A stretch of DNA of 64,000 bases from Vacuolonema iberomarrocanum LEGE 07170 (lineage in GTDB: Bacteria > Cyanobacteriota > Cyanobacteriia > Elainellales > Elainellaceae), in NCBI GenBank assembly GCA_015207365.1, contig JADEXA010000003.1, positions 124,001-188,000 of the forward strand, given 5' to 3'. The notes beneath the pieces were generated by a model, which was not told the origin of the DNA, made no database searches, and worked only from the letters and a program-made list of their open reading frames with translations. A program made the translations under genes and the position numbers. This document shows positions 8,735 to 16,400 of this stretch, one piece after another (positions within the stretch are counted from its first letter, which is position 1; every line of letters starts with the position of its first letter).

Positions 8735-9892
8735 ATGGTCACTTCCTCTCCATTGGATCGCCAACTGCAACTCAACTATCGCCGTAATCATCAACAGGAT
8801 CACACGTCGCGTTTGGATGAGGCGGCGCGGGCATTTCGGTATGAAGACTGCCGCGATCGTTATTGGCAAGCTGAGAAATTTTCGTTGCTGTACGGCACCG
8901 CTCTATGGGAGCAAGCCAGCCCCGAGCAGCGCAAGATTTTGAATCATCTGTACTGGGTGGCGTACTACTCTCAAATTATTTCGGCTGAAATTGCCACCAT
9001 TTTCTTTAACCAGACGAGTGCTGCTGGGCTCTATGCCCACGAAGGCTTTCGGACTGTTTGCGACATGCTTGACTTAGAGTCTTCGCAGGAACGCGCCCAC
9101 ATTGATGCGTTTCAGACGGTTGCTCGCCAGACCGAAGCGGTGCTGTTTGATGCACCGCTGTTTACTTACCCTATGCGTGGCCCCTTTACCGAAACCATGA
9201 TTTTTGCTCAGACGGATGGGTTGAAGCGATGGTGGAAGCGGATTCAGTTGCATGCGTTTGGGCTGGTATCGGCGGGCAATACCTTTTTAGCCTGTCAATA
9301 TTTCACGGTGCGAGGACTGCGAACCCTCAACGGTAAGCTTGTGCAGCATCAGCTGAGCCATTTCTGCCAAAGTGACGTGACAGCGGCTCCTATTCCGTCC
9401 CAAATTTCCCACTATCACTTTATGGATGAGAGCTTTCATTTCAATAGCTCCAAGCTAATTTCCCATGAGGTGATCAACTGCTTGGCTCCACCGACGGCCT
9501 TTGAGCAGCAGGTCGCCAATGTCGGAATCCGCGGTTGTCAGCGCGACCATGCCACCTTCTCGGGGGTGATCAATGGCATCTTTTGGCATGATCCGGCTTT
9601 GTACGAAGCCATTTATCGGCTCTTGCGATCGCGTGTTTTCGACCTTAGCGATCGCGATGCGGAAGAAATGATGCGCCGCTGTTTTACGCAAGAATCTGAA
9701 GGGCTACACCAGAGTTACCAGACCCATCACGAGGCGGCAACAGCGTATCAAGCCTATCTTGAACCGCTGAGCTATGTTTGGCCCAGTAATCGACAAATGG
9801 CCATCATGACCGCTGCCTCGGTCGAAACCTATCTGGCGACTCAACGACGAGCCCTGCCTCGCTTTTTACAACGCAAGAGAGGCTGCAAATGA
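8735..9892 (+). CDS. AurF-like diiron oxygenase
   Basis: The 385-residue protein has features of the p-aminobenzoate N-oxygenase AurF group: IISAEIATIFF, then SSQERAHIDAF (ExxH), then DESFHFNSS (ExxH) and a following HE pair. Known members oxidise aromatic amines or other small molecules with a diiron centre. The longest frame begins at 8666 but its first 23 residues come from a pyrimidine-rich repeat, so I place the start at the ATG at 8735; no good Shine-Dalgarno sequence is visible. Its end overlaps the second Rieske gene by four bases (ATGA). If the aromatic-amine preference holds, the pathway substrate would be aromatic, in line with the Coq4-like gene. Confidence 0.75.
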   Translation: MVTSSPLDRQLQLNYRRNHQQDHTSRLDEAARAFRYEDCRDRYWQAEKFSLLYGTALWEQASPEQRKILNHLYWVAYYSQIISAEIATIFFNQTSAAGLYAHEGFRTVCDMLDLESSQERAHIDAFQTVARQTEAVLFDAPLFTYPMRGPFTETMIFAQTDGLKRWWKRIQLHAFGLVSAGNTFLACQYFTVRGLRTLNGKLVQHQLSHFCQSDVTAAPIPSQISHYHFMDESFHFNSSKLISHEVINCLAPPTAFEQQVANVGIRGCQRDHATFSGVINGIFWHDPALYEAIYRLLRSRVFDLSDRDAEEMMRRCFTQESEGLHQSYQTHHEAATAYQAYLEPLSYVWPSNRQMAIMTAASVETYLATQRRALPRFLQRKRGCK

Positions 9893-11001
9893 CCCCAATG
9901 TCGCAGGCTATTTTCAACAACCCTAAAGTTGTTGCCCGAGGCTGGTACTTCGTTTGCCCCAGTGTCGACCTGCTCGCTGGTCATGTCCAATCCTTTGACC
10001 TGTGCGGGCAGCGTATTGCTGTTTTTCGAGGTGAAGATGGCCAAGTTAGGGCGCTAGATGCCTACTGTCCACATATGGGCACGGACTTGGGCATCGGCGA
10101 TGTGGTCGGCAACCATGTGCGTTGTTTCTTTCATTACTGGGCGTTTGATGGAGCTGGGCAATGCCAGGATATTCCCTGTCAGGCTCAGATTCCTACAGGG
10201 GCACGGCTACCGTCCTATGCGACAGCTGAGCAATATGGATGTATCTGGATTTATCCCGATGAGGTGGCTCCCGTTGGGGTCGCTGAGTTTGATGAACTCA
10301 AAGGACATGATGATGTCATTGTGCGGCGCGATCGCCCCCTGACCCGGCACTGTCACCACCACATCTGCATGATGAACGGGATTGATGTCCAGCATTTGCA
10401 AACCGTCCATCGGCTCCCGGTTGATCTGGAGCTATCGTTACAGCGCCGTGCTGAAGAGGGACTCATCGACTTCACGCTCACTGGAGACCTGCCGCAAAAC
10501 TCCTGGCAGGCTCGCCTCGGACGATGGCTGCTGGGGCCGACCTACACCTATACAATGCGCTACGCCTACGGCTGTCTGGGGTTGCTCACCCTGATGAAAG
10601 GTGTGCGGCTGATCCCGCCGCTGCACATGCTGTATGCCTATCGGCCTCTCCCATCCGGCGAGACATGGGTGCAACCTATCTATGTGACCCGCTGCCGTCC
10701 AGGTCTGTGGGGATGGGTCGTCAGCCAACTATTGCTGCTGTTAACGCAGCTCAGCTATTACGCCCTGCGCAATGCAGATGGCCAAATTTACGACAATATC
10801 CACTTTGACCCCAAAACGCTACTCCCGATTGATCAACCCCTGGTGGAGTATATGCGGTACATCAATCAGTTAGAACCTTCACGTTGGTCACGCCATGATG
10901 TCGATGCCATGGATGTCGATGCCATGGATGTCGATGCCATGGATGTAACCAATATCGCCAACTCTATAAGTCCTTGCTCCACAAACACCCCTGCTTCCTG
11001 A
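9889..11001 (+). CDS. Rieske [2Fe-2S] non-haem iron oxygenase 2
   Basis: Cluster ligands are C60/H62 in YCPHMG and C79/H82 in RCFFHYW. Catalytic iron ligands are D166, H169 and H174 in GIDVQHLQTVH. The second Rieske box reads CFFH rather than the usual CPxH. Overall spacing equals that of the enzyme at 6726, so they are duplicates that diverged, perhaps acting at successive steps. The C-terminus carries three copies of Asp-Val-Asp-Ala-Met encoded by a 15-bp tandem repeat, after which the reading frame runs into low-complexity sequence; the functional domain probably ends near residue 335. It is translationally coupled to the AurF-like gene and lies just before the ferredoxin, its likely electron donor. 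Confidence 0.9.
   Translation: MTPMSQAIFNNPKVVARGWYFVCPSVDLLAGHVQSFDLCGQRIAVFRGEDGQVRALDAYCPHMGTDLGIGDVVGNHVRCFFHYWAFDGAGQCQDIPCQAQIPTGARLPSYATAEQYGCIWIYPDEVAPVGVAEFDELKGHDDVIVRRDRPLTRHCHHHICMMNGIDVQHLQTVHRLPVDLELSLQRRAEEGLIDFTLTGDLPQNSWQARLGRWLLGPTYTYTMRYAYGCLGLLTLMKGVRLIPPLHMLYAYRPLPSGETWVQPIYVTRCRPGLWGWVVSQLLLLLTQLSYYALRNADGQIYDNIHFDPKTLLPIDQPLVEYMRYINQLEPSRWSRHDVDAMDVDAMDVDAMDVTNIANSISPCSTNTPAS
10897..10946 (+). repeat. 15-bp tandem repeat at the 3' end of Rieske gene 2
   Basis: Three exact units of GATGTCGATGCCATG (10897-10911, 10912-10926, 10927-10941) and a partial fourth add DVDAM repeats to the C-terminus. The unit is a multiple of three, so copy-number change keeps the frame. Confidence 0.9.
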
Positions 11002-11007
11002 TCAAAG

Positions 11008-11385
11008 ATGAGCCTAAAAACCACTATGACTTTCCAACATCCTTCGTCCTCACCTTCACCCTCCTCCCCATCCTCCCATCCCCCCATTTCCCCTTCCATC
11101 TCCCTCCACTTTCCCAACACCGACTATCCCGCGATCGCGGTCGACCCTCACCAACCTCTGTACGCGAACCTAACGCTACATAACTCCCCCATTCTTTTCG
11201 GCTGTCGTACAGGGATCTGTGGGACTTGTCTTGTTGCAGCGACCGGCGACATGCTCTCAGCCGATGCCGATGAACAGGAAGTCCTGGATATCCTCGCTCC
11301 CCATTGCCCCACGGTTCGACTGGCTTGCCAAATTCATGCCATAGGCGATCTCACCCTTACCCCCCTGCAACAGAACCCATCTTGA
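11008..11385 (+). CDS. [2Fe-2S] plant-type ferredoxin
   Basis: Cluster ligands are C66, C71, C74 and C107 (C-x4-C-x2-C-x32-C in GCRTGICGTC and RLACQ), as in plant-type ferredoxins. It would carry single electrons, most likely from photosystem I or ferredoxin reductase to the three Rieske oxygenases around it, since no dedicated reductase gene is present. The first 30 residues are Ser/Pro low complexity encoded by a pyrimidine-rich stretch (11041-11110) similar to the spacer at 8680-8735, so they may be a repeat captured into the gene. An alternative ATG is at 11026. It lies 6 bp after Rieske gene 2 and 68 bp before Rieske gene 3. Confidence 0.88.
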   Translation: MSLKTTMTFQHPSSSPSPSSPSSHPPISPSISLHFPNTDYPAIAVDPHQPLYANLTLHNSPILFGCRTGICGTCLVAATGDMLSADADEQEVLDILAPHCPTVRLACQIHAIGDLTLTPLQQNPS

Positions 11386-11453
11386 GATGACGCCTTCGCT
11401 TTCCTTCTGCCTTTCGCCATCACTCAAATCGAAAATCCAAAATCGATATCACT

Positions 11454-12470
11454 ATGAAATTCGAAAACTTTTGGTACGTTGTCGCCTTGAGTGAGCAGCT
11501 CACCGCCAAAACAGTGCTGGCGCGAACGGTCCTTGGTGAGTGGTTAGCTATCTTTCGCGATGAGCAGGGGCAGCCTGTGGCGCTGCGCGATCGTTGCCTC
11601 CATCGCAATAGCCGTCTCTCGGCTGGCACGGTTAAAGCGGGACAATTGCAGTGCCCCTATCACGGTTGGCGTTATGACGGCAGCGGTGCCGTTGTGGCCG
11701 TTCCAGCGGAAGGTAATTGCCCTCAAGGGGCGCACAAAGCTCTGCGCTATGCCACCTGCGAACAGGATGGCTATGTCTATGTCCAACTCGCATCTGACCC
11801 TGCTGTTGAGGCCGTTCCGTTTCCAATGCCGCACTACCAGGCAGCAGGATGGTCAACGGTGCGAATCGTGAATCGGTTCCAGAACACAGTGACCAACTGC
11901 GCTGAAAATTTTATTGATATTCCCCACACGGCATCGGTGCATCCGGGTATGTTTCGACGGGCTAAACAGCAGCCTTTGGCGATGACGGTGACGCGTCAGG
12001 CCGGTAGGGTGACAGCAACCTATCGTAATGAGACCACGAATCTTGGCTGGTTCCGCTGGTTCCTTAATCCGCAGGGCGGTGAAATCTACCATGTGGATCG
12101 TTTTTTTATGCCCAATGTGACGAGTGTGGAATACGACATGGGGCGATCGCGCCGCTGCTTCATTACCAGCCAGTCCATTCCTGAAACCGAAGGTAGCACC
12201 CTTGTCTATACCGATGTGACCTTCAACTACGGGATTTGGACCCACCTCGCCCGTCCCCTCGTTCGCTGGACATCGCAACGTCTTATCCATCAAGACATTG
12301 CTGCCCTGGCCCTGCAACAACAGGCGATCGCTAAATATGGTCAGCACTTTGCCCATACCCCTGCCGACACCATTCATGTTTTTGTGGAATCTATCCGCGA
12401 GGCGATCGCCGCTGGCAAAGACCCCCGCCAACTGCCTGAAAAATCTGTGGATGTCAATTTTTGGGTGTAA
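11454..12470 (+). CDS. Rieske [2Fe-2S] non-haem iron oxygenase 3 (VanA/PAO-like)
   Basis: The Rieske ligands are C48/H50 (CLHRNSRL) and C67/H70 (CPYHGW, the standard motif). The mononuclear iron site is D155, H158 and H163 in FIDIPHTASVH, preceded by NCAEN. It is less related to the other two Rieske enzymes than they are to each other; the FWYVVALSEQL start resembles vanillate O-demethylase and pheophorbide a oxygenase types, which act on aromatic or macrocyclic substrates. The product is 338 residues, normal for single-subunit Rieske monooxygenases. Expression is probably shared with the ferredoxin upstream and the hydroxylase 12 bp downstream. The actual reaction is unknown. Confidence 0.9.
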   Translation: MKFENFWYVVALSEQLTAKTVLARTVLGEWLAIFRDEQGQPVALRDRCLHRNSRLSAGTVKAGQLQCPYHGWRYDGSGAVVAVPAEGNCPQGAHKALRYATCEQDGYVYVQLASDPAVEAVPFPMPHYQAAGWSTVRIVNRFQNTVTNCAENFIDIPHTASVHPGMFRRAKQQPLAMTVTRQAGRVTATYRNETTNLGWFRWFLNPQGGEIYHVDRFFMPNVTSVEYDMGRSRRCFITSQSIPETEGSTLVYTDVTFNYGIWTHLARPLVRWTSQRLIHQDIAALALQQQAIAKYGQHFAHTPADTIHVFVESIREAIAAGKDPRQLPEKSVDVNFWV

Positions 12471-12482
12471 TCCATTTCTCCT

Positions 12483-13229
12483 ATGACTCTACCGACCCTC
12501 GCCATCCTCATCACTTTCTGGCTCCTCGTCGGGCTGAGTGTCCGTGCGTCAAAGGGGTGGCAGCAACTCTCCCAAAAACCTCGCGCTGATTGGGTGTTGG
12601 ACCTCTGTGGTCTGGTAATGCAGGGCGTGGTGATTCCCGCGTTGCAAGTGGGGCTGCTGTACCAAGGACTGCATGCGATAGTACCCTGGGCGGCCCACCG
12701 CTTCGCGCTGCCATCTGGGGTGGGCTTTTTCATCTGCCTAGTGGTGGTGGACTATGGCTATTACTGGAATCATCGCTGGCTGCATGGCCAGGGGTGGCTC
12801 CTGCACCGGGTTCACCATACCGTTACCCAGTTGGATGTTTTGGGCACCTCACGCAATACCCTGTGGGCCAGCTTTTTCATTCTTTATCTGTGGGTGCATA
12901 CCCTGATGCTTTACCTCCTAGAGGAGCCCTCTGGCTATGGGTGGGGTATCAGCCTAACGGCCATGCTGGATCTGTGGCGGCATAGTCCGTTGGGGCCTCA
13001 GCCGAGGGGGTGGCTTTATCGTTGCCTCTCTCCCTGGTTGGTGCTGCCCCAAGATCACGCCCAACACCATGCTTGCCAGGAAGCGGGGTGTAATTTTGGG
13101 GCCAATTTCAAAATTTGGGATCACCTCCACGGTACAACGCAGTCTTGTCCTGAGTTTCCTAAAGCCATCGGGATCCGCACCCCGCTGAACCTATGGCAAA
13201 AGCTGTTCTACCCTATCCAGACACCATGA
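12483..13229 (+). CDS. Fatty acid hydroxylase / sterol desaturase superfamily membrane enzyme
   Basis: This is a 248-residue integral membrane protein with the histidine boxes of the superfamily: H97/H101 (NHRWLH), H108/H111/H112 (HRVHH) and H192/H195/H196 (HAQHH), plus H167 between them. Together they would hold a diiron centre at the cytoplasmic face. Family members hydroxylate or desaturate acyl chains, sterols, carotenoids or hydrocarbons, so the substrate is lipidic. Several hydrophobic segments flank the boxes. It is 12 bp after Rieske gene 3 and overlaps the acyltransferase start by four bases (ATGA). This is the sixth oxygen-activating protein in the cluster and suggests the product or its precursor is membrane-bound. 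Confidence 0.88.
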   Translation: MTLPTLAILITFWLLVGLSVRASKGWQQLSQKPRADWVLDLCGLVMQGVVIPALQVGLLYQGLHAIVPWAAHRFALPSGVGFFICLVVVDYGYYWNHRWLHGQGWLLHRVHHTVTQLDVLGTSRNTLWASFFILYLWVHTLMLYLLEEPSGYGWGISLTAMLDLWRHSPLGPQPRGWLYRCLSPWLVLPQDHAQHHACQEAGCNFGANFKIWDHLHGTTQSCPEFPKAIGIRTPLNLWQKLFYPIQTP

Positions 13230-13861
13230 CCTTACTCAGTTCTTTGCTGGCGCTTTTTCCTTCCCTGATCATCGGCTTGGCTGGGTCTGTCTTGGTGTGG
13301 CTATGCGTGGCCGATAGTTGGTTAATCGGGCTGTCGCGACTGGGGTTGTTGTTGTTTGTGCTGTATGGCTTGCCGGTGCTGATCTATCGGTTACATGCTT
13401 GGCGTTATCCCATTGTCGAGGGGGTGAGCTATCTACAGGGGCAGCACTATTCACCGTGGTGGGGAAGTCATCAGATCCAAGCCATTTACATTACGTTTCC
13501 GCTGCTGGAGGCGGGTTTACGCCTGATACCCGGTGCGTTTTCGGCGTGGCTCCGACTGTGGGGAGCCCAAATAGGCCATCACGTCTACTGGACCCCTGGG
13601 CTAGAAATTGCCGATCGCGGCTTGCTAACCCTTGGCGATCGCGTTGTGATGGGTCACCGGGTTGGACTCTACGGCCATGTGATTAAACCCAAACGGCAGG
13701 ATCTGCTGCTTTATGTCAAACGTATCGCGATCGGCGACGACACCTTCGTCGGGGCCGGATCACGCCTCGGGCCAGGCGTCGTACTTGCACCTGGCACATC
13801 CCTAAATGCAGGCAGCGATGTATATCCGAACCAAGCCATATCGCAATCAAGTGATATCTAA
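13226..13861 (+). CDS. Left-handed beta-helix (hexapeptide) acyltransferase with N-terminal membrane region
   Basis: The N-terminal 100 residues contain two or more hydrophobic segments. The C-terminal part has imperfect hexapeptide repeats (LEIADRGLLTLGDRVVMG, then IAIGDDTFVGAGSRLGPGVV), the fold of LpxA/colanic-acid-type O-acetyltransferases. H-x-x-x-L-Y-G-H may include the catalytic histidine. It would acetylate or acylate a hydroxyl of the pathway product. I chose the ATG at 13226 because it overlaps the preceding stop as ATGA; the longest frame starts 33 bp earlier. At 211 residues it has fewer repeat turns than usual, so it may act as a trimer with a short helix. Confidence 0.75.
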   Translation: MTLLSSLLALFPSLIIGLAGSVLVWLCVADSWLIGLSRLGLLLFVLYGLPVLIYRLHAWRYPIVEGVSYLQGQHYSPWWGSHQIQAIYITFPLLEAGLRLIPGAFSAWLRLWGAQIGHHVYWTPGLEIADRGLLTLGDRVVMGHRVGLYGHVIKPKRQDLLLYVKRIAIGDDTFVGAGSRLGPGVVLAPGTSLNAGSDVYPNQAISQSSDI

Positions 13862-13950
13862 GCAAGCTGAAATAGCCACCGACCCACCGCCTATTTCCCA
13901 TCTTCCACCCAAAACCGAAGTCCATGACAAAAATCCAACCTGCTACAACG

Positions 13951-13997
13951 CTTGATTCTTGTTGGTGCAGGCACCGCCTGCGCCAACAAGAATCAAG
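13951..13997. repeat. Long hairpin (22-bp stem, 3-base loop)
   Basis: Arms 13951-13972 and 13976-13997 are complementary over 22 bp with a single G:T pair around the loop ACC. It sits between the acyltransferase and GH3 genes. There is no T tract, so it is more likely an RNA processing or stabilising element, or a small palindromic mobile repeat, than a terminator. It would isolate GH3 expression from the upstream genes. Confidence 0.7.
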
Positions 13998-14059
13998 GAT
14001 TCTCAGACGTTGTCCTGGACTCAGACCGAAAACGCAAAGCTCATGCGAGAGGTAAATTC

Positions 14060-15610
14060 ATGCGCTGGCTCATCGAACGATTTGGTTCTCTTCTGGCTCC
14101 AGCTTCCCGACGGTTCTACACGGCTTTGGAGCAACCCCAGCAGGCACAGCAAGCCGTTCAGCAGCGCTTGGTAAAGCGATTACGCGCTTGTGAATATGGC
14201 CAAGCCCTGGGGATTGAAGATTGTACGGACTGGCATCGTTTACCCATTGTCAACTATGAGGACTTGCAGCCCTGGATATGGGGCTCCAATCCGTCGTCCG
14301 ATCAACCGTCAGGTCTCGATAGCCAGGTGTTAACGGGTACCGCCCCTTCTATAGGGCGATCGCCCCTCACCCCAGAGCCCATCCTGTTCTATGAACCCAC
14401 ATCGGGGAGCAGCGGCCCCGTCAAGTACATTCCCTACACCCGCTCCTTGCGCCGCGCCTTTAACCATCTGTTCTGTGTGTGGGCCTATGATCTGATTACC
14501 CAGGGCCCTCCGTTTTCGACGGGGAAGCTATATTTTTCGATTTCCCCAACGCTGAGTGATGTCTCTCAACGCGATAACGGTACGACAGATGATTCAGACT
14601 ATCTCGATCCTTGGTTGCGCTGGCTGCTACGAACGTTTTGGGTGACATCGCCGCCCTCTCGCACAGTAGAAGCCTTTAAGGAAAACCTGGCCCGGACGTT
14701 ACTCCAAACCGAAGCACTGGAAATTATCTCGATCTGGAGCCCAAGCTTTTTGACGGCTCAGTTGCACTACATCCAAACCCATCGTCAGCGTTTGCAGGCA
14801 GCGTTGCAACATCAACTGTCGGCTACCCGATCGCGCTTGCTCGACTCAACCCAAATTTCCTGGACAGACCTCTGGCCTCAACTCAAGTTCATCTCTTGCT
14901 GGGATAGTGTCACGGCGGCTGACGGTGCCTCGGGATTGCGATCGCAATTTCCAGGTGTGTTCGTGCAGGGCAAAGGACTTCTGGCCACAGAAGCGCCTAT
15001 GACGTTGCCACTGGTGGCGGCTCAGGGGTGTGTTCCGCTACTGGATGAAATATTTTTTGAATTTGAAGATGATCAGGGTCGTTATCACCCCCTGCATGAT
15101 CTGCAGTTAGGGCAAACCTATCGCGTGATTATCTCCCAAACAGGAGGACTTTATCGCTACCGTATGGGCGATCGGGTCAGGGTGACCCATACTTTTTTAG
15201 CAACGCCATGTCTGCAATTTGTAGGACGCCATCAAGATGTTAGTGATCTGGTCGGCGAAAAACTCCATATTCAGTTTGTGAGTGATTGTCTCGATCAATT
15301 ACAGTTGCCCGCTACCTGCTTCCAGTGTTTGGCTCCGGTGCGCCAACCGACCGACCATTACGTGCTACTGCTGGATCGATGCGATCGCGACGTGAGGGCG
15401 ATCGCAACCCAACTAGAGCGAGCCTTATGTGAGTCATTTCATTACCGACTGGCGCGCCAACTCGATCAACTTGCTCCCGTCCGTGTTCTCGTTTCAAACA
15501 CGCTTGTCGAACAACTTGCAACGACTAAAGCCCAGTCAGGCCAATGCTGGGGTGATATTAAGCACCCACGACTCATCACAAACTGTCTAACTGAAATGAA
15601 CGTCTTCTAA
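14060..15610 (+). CDS. GH3-type acyl-acid amido synthetase
   Basis: The 516-residue protein has the GH3 adenylation motifs: TSGSSGPVKYIPYT (ATP loop, near residue 115), GLYRYRMGDRV and GRHQDVSDLVGEKL toward the C-terminal third. GH3 enzymes adenylate a carboxylic acid and pass it to an amino acid or amine; plant members conjugate indole-acetate, jasmonate and substituted benzoates. Bacterial members are found in natural-product loci. The frame extends upstream to 13952 but that part is the hairpin, so I place the start at the ATG at 14060 with GAGAGG upstream. It is the last gene of the oxygenase series and the likely condensing enzyme: it would join the oxidised acid to an amine partner. Confidence 0.85.
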   Translation: MRWLIERFGSLLAPASRRFYTALEQPQQAQQAVQQRLVKRLRACEYGQALGIEDCTDWHRLPIVNYEDLQPWIWGSNPSSDQPSGLDSQVLTGTAPSIGRSPLTPEPILFYEPTSGSSGPVKYIPYTRSLRRAFNHLFCVWAYDLITQGPPFSTGKLYFSISPTLSDVSQRDNGTTDDSDYLDPWLRWLLRTFWVTSPPSRTVEAFKENLARTLLQTEALEIISIWSPSFLTAQLHYIQTHRQRLQAALQHQLSATRSRLLDSTQISWTDLWPQLKFISCWDSVTAADGASGLRSQFPGVFVQGKGLLATEAPMTLPLVAAQGCVPLLDEIFFEFEDDQGRYHPLHDLQLGQTYRVIISQTGGLYRYRMGDRVRVTHTFLATPCLQFVGRHQDVSDLVGEKLHIQFVSDCLDQLQLPATCFQCLAPVRQPTDHYVLLLDRCDRDVRAIATQLERALCESFHYRLARQLDQLAPVRVLVSNTLVEQLATTKAQSGQCWGDIKHPRLITNCLTEMNVF

Positions 15611-15856
15611 AAAGTGGCAGGGCTGAGCATCGTGACTCGCCGACAACATCCGAATTCGCGACTAGACTACTAGCTTTGACTATCTTCTATAGTTCTGCCG
15701 GAGGTGCAAGCGCACCTGCAATGAGCGGACGGGCACCCCTTTCAATCATCTTGAGGTGCCGAGCGACATTATCTTTCACGAAGTGTCCAGAAGGAGGAGG
15801 TTAATCGAATTGGCTAGTAGCTAAGTTGAATCCGTCATCTTAGGAGGAACGGATTC

Positions 15857-16396
15857 ATGCTTCTGGTTAAAAGGATATTCAATTCTCTCCTCGAGGTAAG
15901 CATTGGTTTAGGCGTAGGTGTAGGTAGCTTGTTAGCAACACTTCCCGTCTGGGCGGCTCCGTCGCCGGTCTTTGACTCGATTATTGAGGAGATTCAAACC
16001 TCGGCAACTGGCCCCGTACGATTGCCTGCTGCTGTTCCGGCAGATGTTGAATTTTCCCCGATGTTTGACAATAACTCAGGGGCTCCGGTTGTTCGGCTGC
16101 GTGCCGTTACTGACAGCGAGGGGACAACAACGTTTGGAGTCATCATCATGTCAGCACCTGAACCCACAGATTGGCCGCCCCAAAATCCTAATGACCATGG
16201 CCTAACGGTTGTTGAGCTAGATGAAGGCTTGCAGGGCTATGCGTATGGAGATAATACAATCGCCGGATTGCAGTGGGTTCAAGATGGAAGGCTATACATG
16301 TTGAATATTAACGAGCAATTGCTTTCCTTGGACGATGCGATCGCAATGGCAAACTCCATGATAGGCGAGTCTCCAATTACAACCTCACCCCAGTAG
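15857..16396 (+). CDS. Secreted protein of unknown function
   Basis: The 179-residue product has an N-terminal signal peptide (basic MLLVKR, hydrophobic stretch to residue 33, cut near VWAAPS). The mature part (about 145 residues) has alternating strands and no cysteines, and I recognise no domain. The start is supported by AGGAGGAA just upstream (near 15843). It is 4 bp from the next gene, so the two secreted proteins are an operon. The 246-bp spacer after GH3 suggests it is separate from the oxygenase pathway. Confidence 0.7.
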   Translation: MLLVKRIFNSLLEVSIGLGVGVGSLLATLPVWAAPSPVFDSIIEEIQTSATGPVRLPAAVPADVEFSPMFDNNSGAPVVRLRAVTDSEGTTTFGVIIMSAPEPTDWPPQNPNDHGLTVVELDEGLQGYAYGDNTIAGLQWVQDGRLYMLNINEQLLSLDDAIAMANSMIGESPITTSPQ

Positions 16397-16400
16397 ACTT

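Noticed and set aside
3529-15610. Idea that the Rieske genes serve chlorophyll modification or breakdown
   Set aside because: The AurF, Coq4, GH3 and ferritin-like neighbours do not fit chlorophyll pathways; only the third Rieske protein resembles the PAO group at all.
15611-15856. Possible tRNA or riboswitch between GH3 and the secreted protein
   Set aside because: Only a six-base hairpin and a strong ribosome site are visible; no cloverleaf fold could be drawn.
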